Assembly: GCA_029976065.1 (NCBI GenBank)
Contig: JARKNV010000047.1
Span: 124,001-188,000 of the forward strand
DNA: 64,000 nucleotides
Origin: Selenomonadales bacterium
GTDB taxonomy: Bacteria; Bacillota; Negativicutes; Sporomusales; UBA7701
Reading direction: 5' to 3'
Part shown: positions 33,446 to 42,085 of the stretch, piece after piece
Layout: every line of letters begins with the position of its first letter
Position numbering within the stretch: the stretch's first letter is position 1
Made by a program: the position numbers and the translations under genes
Notes under the pieces: generated by a model
Databases searched by the model: none
What the model was told of the DNA's origin: nothing
Seen by the model: only the letters and a program-made list of their open reading frames with translations

Positions 33446-33472
33446 TTTCTAATCTCCTCTCATTACGTTGTT

Positions 33473-33898
33473 TCAGCCCGCGAGGGCCGGCGTTGACAGC
33501 ACCTGATCAATATCAAGCAGTATGATAATCCGGTTTTGGAATTTGTAAACCTCCCTGGGACCCTGGCGGCTGCCCTCGGTCTCCACGCTGGCGAAATTCT
33601 CCGGCACCGTCCGGATGACTTCCGTCACCGAATCTACTGTCAGCCCCACCTCTTTGTCCCTGGTTTCCACGATGACAATCTGTTTTTTCGCTTGGTCGGT
33701 TGCCGGCAGGCCCATTTTAGCCATAAAATCGACCACCGGCACGATTTTCCCGCGAACATTGATGACGTCTTCGAAATAAGCTGGTGTCCCGGGCAGCCTT
33801 GTCACGGGAACATAATTGATAATCTCCCTAACCTTTTCGATCGTAACCGCATACTCTTCACGGCTGAGCCGGAAAGCCACCAGTTGTATGCTCCTCAT
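33473..33898 (-). CDS. cheW: CheW-like chemotaxis coupling protein
   Basis: A 141-residue CheW domain: QLVAFRLSREEYAVTIEKVREI, VTRLPGTPAYFEDVINVRGKIVPVVDF (adjoining motifs), IVIVETRDKEVGLTVDSVTEVI and IILLDIDQVL. CheW links receptors to the kinase CheA. Its start ATG overlaps the stop of the upstream gene (ATGA), and the chemoreceptor follows 27 bp downstream, so three genes form one operon. No CheA is nearby. Confidence 0.92.
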   Translation of the reverse strand: MRSIQLVAFRLSREEYAVTIEKVREIINYVPVTRLPGTPAYFEDVINVRGKIVPVVDFMAKMGLPATDQAKKQIVIVETRDKEVGLTVDSVTEVIRTVPENFASVETEGSRQGPREVYKFQNRIIILLDIDQVLSTPALAG

Positions 33899-34296
33899 AA
33901 TGTCTCCTTTCCGTTTTTCATGCTGTTGGACTGTGAAGGTTTTCTGCCCCGCCGGGTGCGGCGCAACCCCTCATTCAGCAAACAATAGTCATTGATTAAC
34001 CCTTCCAGCACTTTAAGCTTTTCGATATTACCCGGCGTAGATAACTCGGTCATATCAAGGGACGCCTCCACTTTTTCCCGCTCCCGCCTGACCGCGGCAA
34101 GCATTGTCGCCAGCGCCGCCCTTCTTGTCTCCAGGATCGCTATCAGGCTGGCGACCAGCAGTTCCAACCCGTCCATAAGCTCAGGTAGCTCCTCGCTGCG
34201 GAGGGCCTCCGGGCCGGAACTCTCTCTGATCTTTTCGCGAATCCGGACGATGTTGTCCATTTCCTGAGTGGAAAGGTTCTCGCGCTTCAACTTCAT
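33895..34296 (-). CDS. Helical protein coupled to cheW, 133 aa, unknown
   Basis: The protein is almost wholly helical and charged, with a central segment GLELLVASLIAILETRRAALATMLAAVRRERE that looks like a long amphipathic helix, and a basic tail RRTRRGRKPSQ. It has no membrane segment or Cys motif and no family is recognised. Its stop overlaps the cheW start by four bases, showing translational coupling, so a role in the chemoreceptor complex is likely. The ribosome site is weak (GGTGCTATAG). Confidence 0.6.
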   Translation of the reverse strand: MKLKRENLSTQEMDNIVRIREKIRESSGPEALRSEELPELMDGLELLVASLIAILETRRAALATMLAAVRREREKVEASLDMTELSTPGNIEKLKVLEGLINDYCLLNEGLRRTRRGRKPSQSNSMKNGKETL

Positions 34297-34371
34297 CTAT
34301 AGCACCGGCCTTACGAATTTTTTGCCTGCGCCGTGCGTGACAGACGGCCTTTCGCTATTCTCGCCTTGTTA

Positions 34372-35424
34372 TCACGCCATTGCTACGATGGCAACGCTTT
34401 TGTTTCCCTCCAGATCGATAAACTTGCCGTCCTGGGTGAAAACAATGGGATATGCAGCTAAATGACCGCCGTGGTAAACGACTTCGGCCTCTGCGCCATT
34501 GCTCAGTATCACCTTTTTGCCGATAAAATAATTTATTATATTGCGCAAGAACGTCATACAGATGACCGGGTCAAGCTTTCCGAAGGTTTCTTGCTTTATT
34601 TCTTCAATCACCGCAAAAGGAGTTTGCTTTTTGTGATAAATTCGGTCGGACGTCATGGCGTCATATATATCCGCAACGGCGATGATTCGTGCGAAAATAT
34701 GGATTTGGTCTCCGCTTATCCCCAAAGGATAGCCTGTCCCGTCTATTTTTTCATGGTGCTGCAGTATACCGCATAATATGCCTTTATTAATACTTGGTTC
34801 TCCTAGCAGCATTTTATGGCCCTCAATTGTATGGCCCTCCATTATCTTCATTTCCTCTTGCGTCAATTTGGCCGGTTTATTCAATATCTCAAGAGGTATC
34901 TGCGTTTTGCCGATATCGTGCAATAGGGCGGCTAAAATCAAGTCCCGCAACCTTTCTCCTGACAACCCGATCCATTTGCCCAATATACCGGAAATAATCG
35001 CGACATTGATGGAATGGCGGAAAGTGTAATCATCCTGCTTTCGTATCGTTTGCAAATAACCGAAGACTCCCGCCGCATCAATCATCAAATTAATTGAAGT
35101 GTCAACCAGTTCTTTCATCTGCATCAAAGGAACTTCCTTAAAATAGCGCATAGTAGAAAAACAATTCTCAATTACTTGCAGCGTATCGTCATATACTGCA
35201 TCAAAGGCATCAGCGGTTGCCGGAGCGGCAGGCGCTTCCTCGGAGTCGACGGTTCTTTCCACGATATTCACAAATTTAAGGTTCATAAGTTTGAGTTTTG
35301 CTATAAAGGTCTCTGTTAATACCGTGTCCTCAGCAAGAAGGACCTGACCGTTTTCCTTCAGTATCGGGGATGCCAATTTCATGCCGGGCTCAACATCCGC
35401 AAAAGGATATTTTTTCGTAACCAT
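34372..35424 (-). CDS. HD-GYP domain cyclic-di-GMP phosphodiesterase
   Basis: A 350-residue protein with an N-terminal PilZ-less regulatory region (MKLASPILKENGQVLL, residues 15-30, as in DUF3391-like starts) and an HD-GYP domain (about 120-300). Metal ligands are in TFRHSINVAIISG, LLHDIGKTQIP (HD), EGHKMLLGE and LQHHEKIDGTGYPLG (HHExxDGxGYP). Such enzymes hydrolyse cyclic-di-GMP. A C-terminal extension of about 50 residues (VILSNGAEAEVVYHG) follows, common in clostridial members. The gene is divergent from the V4R gene, with a large hairpin between them. Confidence 0.9.
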   Translation of the reverse strand: MVTKKYPFADVEPGMKLASPILKENGQVLLAEDTVLTETFIAKLKLMNLKFVNIVERTVDSEEAPAAPATADAFDAVYDDTLQVIENCFSTMRYFKEVPLMQMKELVDTSINLMIDAAGVFGYLQTIRKQDDYTFRHSINVAIISGILGKWIGLSGERLRDLILAALLHDIGKTQIPLEILNKPAKLTQEEMKIMEGHTIEGHKMLLGEPSINKGILCGILQHHEKIDGTGYPLGISGDQIHIFARIIAVADIYDAMTSDRIYHKKQTPFAVIEEIKQETFGKLDPVICMTFLRNIINYFIGKKVILSNGAEAEVVYHGGHLAAYPIVFTQDGKFIDLEGNKSVAIVAMA

Positions 35425-35566
35425 AAATCTTCACCTCATCTGGTAGCAGGTGTGGTATTTAGAAAAGTTCTGCCAACGCGAACCGCCAATATCTGAAGGT
35501 TTAGCTCCAATATAATTATGCCATCCGTCGATTTAGCCAACAATCTCTCGGCGAGTGATACTTTAA

Positions 35567-35621
35567 AAAGAAATATTCGCCGCCACTATCCTAGTGGGAT
35601 AGTGGCGGCGAATATTTCTTT
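35567..35621. repeat. Perfect 25-bp-stem hairpin in a divergent intergenic region
   Basis: The two 25-base arms 35567-35591 and 35597-35621 are exact complements around a 5-base loop (TAGTG); the core is CGCCGCCACTATCC. It lies between two genes that diverge, where no terminator is expected. It could be a leader attenuator of the V4R operon, a small RNA terminator or a miniature mobile element. Confidence 0.75.
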
Positions 35622-35711
35622 AATAATAATGCAGGGAAAAGTAGTGCGAATCACGAAAAATACTCGACAGTTATTGTTTTTTGTAACATCTGGGGATAGA
35701 GGAGTGGTATT

Positions 35712-36230
35712 GTGGGACGAAAATATGAGTTTAATTGGGGCTTATTGGGAGATATTGCCGAAGGCAGACCGAACTTGGGACCCCTGGTTAGAACTGAAAT
35801 TTACCGCCTGATGCAGTTTTGCTTTCGCGATGTTCTGGAGAATAATTACAATACCGAAACGGCGGATAAGCTGTTTTACGAGGCCGGGCTTTTGGCGGGA
35901 AAGCAATTTTATCAAAATGCCATAAAGGAAGCGGTGGACTTTAACGACTTCGTGCAAACGTTGCAGTCGGTTCTTGCCGATAAGGGTATTGGTATTTTAC
36001 GCATAGAAACGGCGGACTACGAAAAAGGAAAATTTGTAATGAGTATATCAGAGGATTTGGATTGCTCCGGATTACCAGAACTGGACTACGAGATATGCGT
36101 GTACGATGAAGGCTTTATTGCCGGCCTGTTAGAGAGCTTTACGGGGGAAAGATTTAATGTAAAGGAAGTAGATTGTTGGTGTACCGGAGATCGTACTTGC
36201 CGGTTCGTTGCGGAAATATCCAGAGGATAA
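35712..36230 (+). CDS. V4R (4-vinyl reductase) domain protein
   Basis: The GTG at 35712 follows GAGGAG. The 172-residue protein is a V4R domain: RLMQFCFRDVLENN, FYEAGLLAGKQFYQNA, then YEICVYDEGFIAGLLESFTG and a C-terminal cysteine pattern VDCWCTGDRTCRF. V4R domains bind small hydrophobic ligands or metal and often act as sensor modules next to regulators, as in XylR/DmpR-like proteins. It lies 3 bp before a PAS/PucR-type regulator, so the pair probably make a two-protein sensor. The ligand is unknown. Confidence 0.85.
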   Translation: MGRKYEFNWGLLGDIAEGRPNLGPLVRTEIYRLMQFCFRDVLENNYNTETADKLFYEAGLLAGKQFYQNAIKEAVDFNDFVQTLQSVLADKGIGILRIETADYEKGKFVMSISEDLDCSGLPELDYEICVYDEGFIAGLLESFTGERFNVKEVDCWCTGDRTCRFVAEISRG

Positions 36231-36233
36231 ATC

Positions 36234-37862
36234 TTGCATTTAGAAAGGAATATTTGCTTGAAACCGGAATTAGAGAACGAAATTAATGAGGTAATACAGC
36301 AAATAAATCGTGTATTGCAAAGTAAGTCTCTGCCGGAAAAACTGGGCGAATATGCGGATAAATATCCTGAGCTTGCAAAATTAATGGAAAGGCTTCTGGC
36401 ATTACGCGAATTCACCTTTGCGTTATCCGAAGGCGATTTATCCCAGGCGATGAATTTGCGGGGATATTGGCCTGGAGCATTAAAGGCTTTGCAATCCAAT
36501 CTTCGCCACCTAACTTGGCAGACCAGTATGGTTGCCTCGGGCGATTATAGTCAACGCGTCGCTTTCATGGGGGATTTTTCAGACGCATTTAATACCATGA
36601 TTATTCGCTTAAAGGATGCGACAGAAAATGAGCAAAGATATATAGCCGATCTTGAAAGGCATCAGATTGCCCTCAAAGAAAGCGAGCGCAAATACAGGCT
36701 TATCGCCGATAATGCCGACGACGTTATTTGGCTGTTGGACACTGAAATGATTATCCGCTATATCAGTCCTTCGATTGAAAAATTAATGGGATTTACCCCT
36801 GCGGAGGTTGAGGAAAAGCCAATAACCCAAGCGCCCTTGCCATTTTTGCAAGTCGTCTTTCAAAACTCTGCCACTGAATTCCTGAAAATAGCAAAAGCCG
36901 GTAGCCCCGTTATTATTGAGTGCGAACAGCTTCGAAAAGATCGAAAAATGATCTGGCTGGAATCCTCGGTAAATGTGGCCAGAAATAGTGACGGCGATAT
37001 TATCGGCTTTACCGGTGTCACCCGAAATATAAGTGAACGGAAAAAAGCCGAAAATCTTTTACACCAAGCTTACGAGCGAAGAAAAAAACGCGATTTTTTC
37101 AATCAACTTGTTGAAAAAAACGGTGGCAACGAATCCGAAATCCTCGATATGGGCTGGCGGGACAAGATATATGTTCCCAAAGATTTTTCCCTCTTTTTTC
37201 TCTACATCGAAACCCTCGCTACGCTTCCAAGTGACCCAGACAACCTCTATCGCCGACAGCAGATTATCGATGCTTTAGTCGACCAGCTGAACCGGAAGGA
37301 AAGCACCAATGCCTGGGAAATGGCCAGGGGTGTCGGCATCATAAGCCCCGCCTCGCCTGGCGCTACCCGCAAGAAAAAGGAATTGGCCACAGCCGCGGAT
37401 TACATTAAATATATTTCAACATATCTGCCAGATGTGGAAGTTTGTATTGGCATTGCAAATTATTCCGACGGATGGGCAAACTTTGCCAATAGAGTAAAAA
37501 ACGCGGAAGCATCAGCACGAATTGGCAGACGGGTTTGGCGGGCCCAAACAATATATCATTACGAAGATTGTGGAATTTACCAGGTTCTTGCCCCATTCTC
37601 GGCGTCAGATGAGGCTAATGCATATGTTGCGCAAATGATCGGTCCATTAATGGAATACCCTGATTTGCTTGAAACGCTGGAAAAACTATTATCAGGTCTG
37701 AGCTTTAAAGAAATCGGGGCGCAAATGTATCTACACCATAAAACCATCCAGCTTAGAAAGCAGCGAATTGAGCAGTTATTAAATGTTTCTCTCGATTCTC
37801 ACGAAACAAGAATAACTTTATCAACCGCGCTTCAACTGATGAAAATAATAAATAGCAAATAG
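36234..37862 (+). CDS. PAS-domain regulator with PucR-like C-terminal HTH
   Basis: The 542-residue protein starts at a TTG after GAGGA (an alternative TTG at 36258 has AAAGG). Residues 60-130 resemble a HAMP-like linker with coiled coil (ALSEGDLSQAMNLRG, VASGDYSQRVAF). A PAS/PAC domain spans about 150-275 (RLIADNADDVIWLLDTEM, GVTRNISERKKAE). The C-terminal half looks like the degenerate GGDEF plus HTH region of PucR/CdaR regulators, with LSFKEIGAQMYLHHKTIQ, R..RIEQLLNVSL at the end. No membrane segment is seen. It is coupled to the V4R gene and probably activates unknown targets; a terminator follows at 37917. Confidence 0.7.
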   Translation: MHLERNICLKPELENEINEVIQQINRVLQSKSLPEKLGEYADKYPELAKLMERLLALREFTFALSEGDLSQAMNLRGYWPGALKALQSNLRHLTWQTSMVASGDYSQRVAFMGDFSDAFNTMIIRLKDATENEQRYIADLERHQIALKESERKYRLIADNADDVIWLLDTEMIIRYISPSIEKLMGFTPAEVEEKPITQAPLPFLQVVFQNSATEFLKIAKAGSPVIIECEQLRKDRKMIWLESSVNVARNSDGDIIGFTGVTRNISERKKAENLLHQAYERRKKRDFFNQLVEKNGGNESEILDMGWRDKIYVPKDFSLFFLYIETLATLPSDPDNLYRRQQIIDALVDQLNRKESTNAWEMARGVGIISPASPGATRKKKELATAADYIKYISTYLPDVEVCIGIANYSDGWANFANRVKNAEASARIGRRVWRAQTIYHYEDCGIYQVLAPFSASDEANAYVAQMIGPLMEYPDLLETLEKLLSGLSFKEIGAQMYLHHKTIQLRKQRIEQLLNVSLDSHETRITLSTALQLMKIINSK

Positions 37863-37916
37863 TCTGCTTGAAATCTTGGCAGGCGGCTCAACAATTACAC
37901 TCCTTCTGTAAAAACT

Positions 37917-37950
37917 AAGAAGACCTGCCACAGACATGGCAGGTCTTCTT
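37917..37950 (+). terminator. Terminator of the V4R-PAS operon
   Basis: AAGAAGACCTGCCA / TGGCAGGTCTTCTT with a 6-base loop, followed by TCT, is a strong rho-independent terminator 55 bp after the stop. Confidence 0.9.
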
Positions 37951-37970
37951 TCTATGCGCCCGTCGCTTTC

Positions 37971-38099
37971 CTACCTTTTATCATCGGCCTGCACTATCTC
38001 GCTGGGATAGCGGCGGCCGTTATCTTTTACAATTTTTCCCTGGCCGAGGGCCATGCAGGCGGCCGGGAGAGCTTCTTTAAATTTTTTCCAGTCGGTCAC
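37971..38099 (-). CDS. Possible 42-aa open frame, unknown
   Basis: A GTG start at 38097-38099 opens a short frame reading MTDWKKFKEALPAACMALGQ, then GKIVKDNGRRYPSEIVQADDKR before TAG. The composition (KxxxALP, GKIVKDNGRRYPSE) looks like protein rather than noise, but the ribosome site is weak and the frame can be extended upstream without a start. It may be a relic of a longer gene. The rest of 38100-38203 is without features. Confidence 0.3.
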   Translation of the reverse strand: MTDWKKFKEALPAACMALGQGKIVKDNGRRYPSEIVQADDKR

Positions 38100-38203
38100 A
38101 GCGGTTTTTCCGGATTTGCAGGTTGGAGGCGAGCCGCGGACCTGAGACTGTCTCAGATACAGTGTTTAAAGCTCAGTGGTTGTCGGTAGAACCGCCTCAA
38201 AAT

Positions 38204-38228
38204 AAAACCACCAGTAGCTAGTGGTTTT
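38204..38228 (-). terminator. Terminator of the DUF3231 gene
   Basis: AAAACCAC / GTGGTTTT with a 9-base loop lies just after the leftward gene and is followed in that direction by TATTTTG, fitting rho-independent termination. Confidence 0.8.
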
Positions 38229-38236
38229 CATTATTT

Positions 38237-39262
38237 TTATTGTGATGAGCCTTTACCGCTTGTCGCCAATTCCTTGCGATCAACGAACAGAGGCGGCTCC
38301 TCGGCCCAGCCCTTATTAATGAGCAGCCGTATGGCCTCCAATCCGAACTTCATAAGCTCTGCCGAAAGGCGTGCATAGTCGGCGATGATATCAGCTCGCA
38401 GACTGGCCCCCACGGCTGCGGCATAATAGCCTAAGCGCATATTATTTAAGGCACCGGCAAAGAAAAGCATCAATTTATCGGAAAAAGGTGCGACGACAGA
38501 ATTCAAGACATCGGACTCGACGCTCATGGGTCCGGGGATACCGCTCTCTTTAAGGTGGACGAGCATAACCTCGACGTGCTTGTTGAAGATTTCCGCCCTA
38601 CGTTTGAACACATTTCGAACATCTACATCATGGGCGACCTGGCTAAAGCCGGTGATTAAAGCCTTTTCAAAGCCATTCGACTGGGCGTTCAGGAACAGAT
38701 GGGTAATTTCCATGCAGTTTAAGACCCGTTGCTGCCCGAAAAAAGTTCCAAGATAATCAGTGTCTTTGATGAATTCCGCATGGGAAGGCGCGGCGATATA
38801 GGGCGGGCGAACGTAAAAGCCTTTTGACAGCATCACCTGAGTCGCCTGCTCGTCCAGGTCGGCGCTTGTCTTTAAACACTGCAGGTAATGCTGGCGGACA
38901 TCGGCGCGGGAGGAGAGAGACAGGGCAAGACCATAAGCAACCATGCCTGCTTTGGTCATATTTTTGATGAAGATTAGATGGAAGGGATCGGAATAAAGTC
39001 GAGGCGCGCCCACGTTTACGTCCTTATCGGTAAAACCGAAGGGTACAGGGAAGCCTTCCTGAGAAAAAAGCGTTTCAATCTTCTGCACATGGGACTGAGA
39101 AAGCTGCAGGGCAGTCTGCAGAACCGGCTTAATCTGCGTATCCTCCGTTTTTGCTATGAAATATTTCATGACGCAGATGGTCAGACTGTCCATCAAATAC
39201 TGAATCCACAGAGTGCCAATCTCTGAGGAGGTAACGCGAATATTATGCGCGGTTGTTGTCAC
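38237..39262 (-). CDS. DUF3231 family protein, copy 1
   Basis: The 341-residue protein begins at a GTG after AAGGAGG. It consists of two similar halves (about 10-165 and 180-330), each a four-helix bundle with a conserved start (TSSEIGTLWIQYLMDSL; ITHLFLNAQSNGFEKALITG) and the motif FGFTDKDVNVGAPRLYSDPF in the first half. This is the DUF3231 family of endospore-forming Firmicutes, remotely like ferritin bundles; its function is unknown. Its paralogue lies 38 bp upstream, a tandem duplication in one operon. Confidence 0.85.
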   Translation of the reverse strand: MTTTAHNIRVTSSEIGTLWIQYLMDSLTICVMKYFIAKTEDTQIKPVLQTALQLSQSHVQKIETLFSQEGFPVPFGFTDKDVNVGAPRLYSDPFHLIFIKNMTKAGMVAYGLALSLSSRADVRQHYLQCLKTSADLDEQATQVMLSKGFYVRPPYIAAPSHAEFIKDTDYLGTFFGQQRVLNCMEITHLFLNAQSNGFEKALITGFSQVAHDVDVRNVFKRRAEIFNKHVEVMLVHLKESGIPGPMSVESDVLNSVVAPFSDKLMLFFAGALNNMRLGYYAAAVGASLRADIIADYARLSAELMKFGLEAIRLLINKGWAEEPPLFVDRKELATSGKGSSQ

Positions 39263-39300
39263 TGTTCTGACCTCCTTATGATATCGATGAAGGGTCTAGT

Positions 39301-40323
39301 CTAAAGCGATGATTTGCCGGAATAAGCCAGTTTTTTTCGATCAGGGGCCATAGGCGGCTGCTCGGCCCAACCTCGCTCAATCATTAGCGACATGGCCTGC
39401 CAGTTGAATTTCTCGATTTCCGCTGCGAGGCGCGTATAGTCAGCCATCAGGTCTGCCCGCAAACTAGCTCCCACGGCTGCGGCGTAATAGCCTAGAGCCA
39501 TATTCATCAGAGCTACAAGATGGTACAGCATGAGCTTATCCGAAAAAGGCGGTCTGGTCGAAACCGTGATATCCGAATCCAGGCTCATGGGTCCGGGGAC
39601 GCCGCTTTCTTTTAGGGTGGTATTGAAAATTTCGACGTGCTTATCTACTACCTCCGCTGCGCGTACAAATAAATCCCGGAGAACTTCGTCGTGCGCAACC
39701 TGGGAAAAGCCGATAAATAAGGCTTTAGCGACGGCATTAGACTGGGTGTTGAGGAACAAGTGGGTGATTTCCATGGAACTAAGCATTCGCTGCTGGCCGA
39801 AAAAGCTCCCCAGAAAGTCGGTGCTCTGCATATATTCTGCGTGACCACGGGGGGTGATATACGGGGGACGGACCGCAAGACCTTTGGATTGCATCACTTT
39901 GGTCGCCTGCTCGTCCAGGTCACCGGCGTCTTTTAAGGCTTCCATAAATATAGCTCGCGTATCGGCCCGCGTCGCCAGCGATACGGACAGAGCGTGAGCT
40001 ACCATATTGGTTTTGGCGAGGTTTCGAACGTAGTTCAGATGGAACGGATCGGAGAACAGGCGGGGCGTCTCCATCACTACGTCCTTGTCGGTGAAACCGA
40101 CGGGAATAGGATATTCTTCCTGCTGAAATAGCTTCGTTATGGTGTTCAGTTGCGAATTCACCATAGCCAAGGCGGAGCCAAGAACCGGTTTAATCTCGGT
40201 GTCCTTGGTCCTTGCCTGGAAGTATGACATGGTACATTTAGACAGACTTCCATTCATATAGTGTATCCAGAGGCTGCCGACTTCGGCGGACGTGAGACGG
40301 ATATTGTGCGCGGCTGTATTCAT
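39301..40323 (-). CDS. DUF3231 family protein, copy 2
   Basis: A 340-residue paralogue with the same two-bundle layout: TSAEVGSLWIHYMNGSLS, VGFTDKDVVMETPRLFSDPF and ITHLFLNTQSNAVAKALFIG. Start ATG follows GGGAGG. Sequence is close to copy 1 along the whole length, strongest in FTDKDV, SDPFHL and in GYYAAAVGASLRAD near the C-terminus. The pair may form a hetero-oligomer. No transporter or spore germination gene adjoins them. Confidence 0.85.
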   Translation of the reverse strand: MNTAAHNIRLTSAEVGSLWIHYMNGSLSKCTMSYFQARTKDTEIKPVLGSALAMVNSQLNTITKLFQQEEYPIPVGFTDKDVVMETPRLFSDPFHLNYVRNLAKTNMVAHALSVSLATRADTRAIFMEALKDAGDLDEQATKVMQSKGLAVRPPYITPRGHAEYMQSTDFLGSFFGQQRMLSSMEITHLFLNTQSNAVAKALFIGFSQVAHDEVLRDLFVRAAEVVDKHVEIFNTTLKESGVPGPMSLDSDITVSTRPPFSDKLMLYHLVALMNMALGYYAAAVGASLRADLMADYTRLAAEIEKFNWQAMSLMIERGWAEQPPMAPDRKKLAYSGKSSL

Positions 40324-40731
40324 GTAAGGACCTCCCTGTGAAAATTAGACAGTATTATTCTAAACAGAATAAGAGTATATATTCGGAGCAGCGCAGCTCG
40401 GGAACAAGCCACGCAACCAGCGCGCATATTAAACCCGTGAAGATATCTTTGACTTCGAGTGTCTCGGTAATTTGCGGTGCTCTCCGCATAGCGAGACGCG
40501 ATAAAAAAATATGGATATTATTCCCTTATCACGGAATAATATCCAATGATGGTATACTGAATCCCATCGTGAAGTATACCTTAGAACACTATATCGATCT
40601 TATCTCGCTATGCATGGGTAAACCCATTTATACAAAAACGTATACACTTCCGCGGACCTGGCCAATTCACCTGTTATTTTGCTTATATCATAGCTCATTT
40701 ATAAAACAATAGAACTGTCCCCTGTCTTGTT
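40324..40731. other. AT-rich intergenic stretch with an inverted repeat
   Basis: The stretch holds the promoter region of the DUF3231 operon and an inverted repeat TGGATATTATTCC-N8-GGAATAATATCCA at 40512-40545, perfect over 13 bp. The repeat is about 190 bp upstream of the first DUF3231 gene and could be an operator or a terminator of the zinc-ribbon gene to the right. A plus-strand frame here has no coding character. Confidence 0.5.
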
Positions 40732-40904
40732 TTAAAACCCCTCCCATTTTCTATCCTCGTCATCTTGGAAATCGTCCACATAACATACACTGGTGCTACC
40801 GCATTTAGGACAACATTCCAAATATCCGCCATCGCCTATCGGTTTCAGTATTGCTCCCTCTGTATTAAAAACCTTCCGCATTTGGTGCATTTTACTACCG
40901 CCAT
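40732..40904 (-). pseudogene. Zinc-ribbon protein gene with an apparent +1 frameshift
   Basis: An ATG at 40902-40904 behind GGGAGAGAGAA opens MAVVKCTKCGRF; the frame then stops early. If one base is added to the run of five T (40867-40871 on the plus strand as A), the frame goes on as FNTEGAILKPIGDGGYLECC and PKCGSTSVCYVDDFQ to the TAA at 40732, giving about 57 residues with two CxxC pairs (CTKC, CPKC), a good zinc ribbon. Neither half alone makes a complete ribbon. It lies 56 bp after the radical SAM gene on the same strand. It may be a true mutation, a slippage site or a sequencing error. Confidence 0.6.
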
Positions 40905-40960
40905 TTCTCTCTCCCTCACTCGCTATGTAAATTGAGTGTCTCTGCGCAGGCTTGTCGCAA

Positions 40961-42085
40961 CTAAAAATCGATAATTTCCGGTTTATAAGCGTCAGGCAGT
41001 TCTTCTTCATGTAAAAATTTGAAATTATCATCATTCAGGATTGGTATAAATATTTCGTAGGGAATCATAGAAAACTCGCAGGCATAATTGCTTGCACCGA
41101 ACAGCATACCCGCTTTACTGCCCAAATTTAAACCTCTTGCAAACTTTGTGTAGTTCGAGCAATCATGAACCGCTAAATCCCAGTTTTCTTCATCAGCTAT
41201 TTTCATGAATTTCAAAGTCAACTCCCTGCTCCAGATCGGAGATATGTAGCCATGCCGGGAAATATAAATATTTTCTCCGGAATAATTGGCTATGTTATTC
41301 TCATTTAAATGCAACTCCGCACAATTGATAAAATCGAGTTTTGTTTCGAAAATTGCTTGCTTTTTCGCAAAAAATGCTTCAAAAAACTCCGGAGTCATCG
41401 GAGTTTCAATGCCTACACTTTTAATATATTTTTTCGCCAAGCCAATATTTTCAATTACTTTGTCGGAACACCCGGAGGCACCCAGGTTGAAACGGATCTC
41501 GTCAAGACCGGCTTCACCTAATGCTTTTAATTTCTCTTCCGTGGCTAAAATGCCATTTGTGTATAGATGTTGATGAATTTGAGCATCACTAAACTTCTTT
41601 ATAACCGGATAATATTCTTCAATTTCCATGAAAGGCTCCAAATAAACATAGGAAATGCCGGTGGGTTTTTGGTAAATGGATAGAAGCAAATCGATATCTT
41701 TCCCGTAAAATTTCGTGCCGCCGATTTCCCACATGCCTTCGCCCACCGGATGGATATCCCCTAGTTCGCCATAATTATAACAGAACTTACACTCCAAATT
41801 GCATCTGTTCGTTTTCCTGATCGCGCTTAACCCGGTACCCAACAGACAGGAACGACAGCCTTGGGGGAATTTGCTTTCATTGCCCACAAAAAAAGTTCTA
41901 TTTCCCAATGTTTTCAGGTTTCTGATTTCCGCCATCAGCGCATCATTTCTATAATCAATTGCTGCCTCAATCTGCGCAAAAGTTGAGTAAATGATTTCTT
42001 CATGTTTTACATTGACTTCCTCTTCTTCTGGCAATTGCGCAAAAAAATCAAACCAGATCAACGCATCGTTTTTGGAAATTTTCAT
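40961..42085 (-). CDS. Radical SAM protein
   Basis: A 374-residue enzyme with the radical SAM cluster motif CNLECKFCYNYG (CxxxCxxC) at about residues 96-107, preceded by another cysteine pair CRSCLLG (about 78-84). It contains EPFMEIEEYYPVIKK, LYTNGILATEEKLKALGEAGLDEIRFN (adjoining motifs) typical of the TIM-barrel core. Further cysteines occur near the end (HDCSNYTKFA, NYACEFS). There is no SPASM pattern that I can make out. The substrate is unknown; the pairing with a small zinc-ribbon gene could indicate a protein or RNA substrate, but this is speculative. Confidence 0.8.
   Translation of the reverse strand: MKISKNDALIWFDFFAQLPEEEEVNVKHEEIIYSTFAQIEAAIDYRNDALMAEIRNLKTLGNRTFFVGNESKFPQGCRSCLLGTGLSAIRKTNRCNLECKFCYNYGELGDIHPVGEGMWEIGGTKFYGKDIDLLLSIYQKPTGISYVYLEPFMEIEEYYPVIKKFSDAQIHQHLYTNGILATEEKLKALGEAGLDEIRFNLGASGCSDKVIENIGLAKKYIKSVGIETPMTPEFFEAFFAKKQAIFETKLDFINCAELHLNENNIANYSGENIYISRHGYISPIWSRELTLKFMKIADEENWDLAVHDCSNYTKFARGLNLGSKAGMLFGASNYACEFSMIPYEIFIPILNDDNFKFLHEEELPDAYKPEIIDF

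Noticed and set aside
40338..40712. Plus-strand frame of 124 codons upstream of the DUF3231 pair
   Set aside because: Odd composition, crosses an inverted repeat, and lacks any family pattern or neighbours in the same direction.
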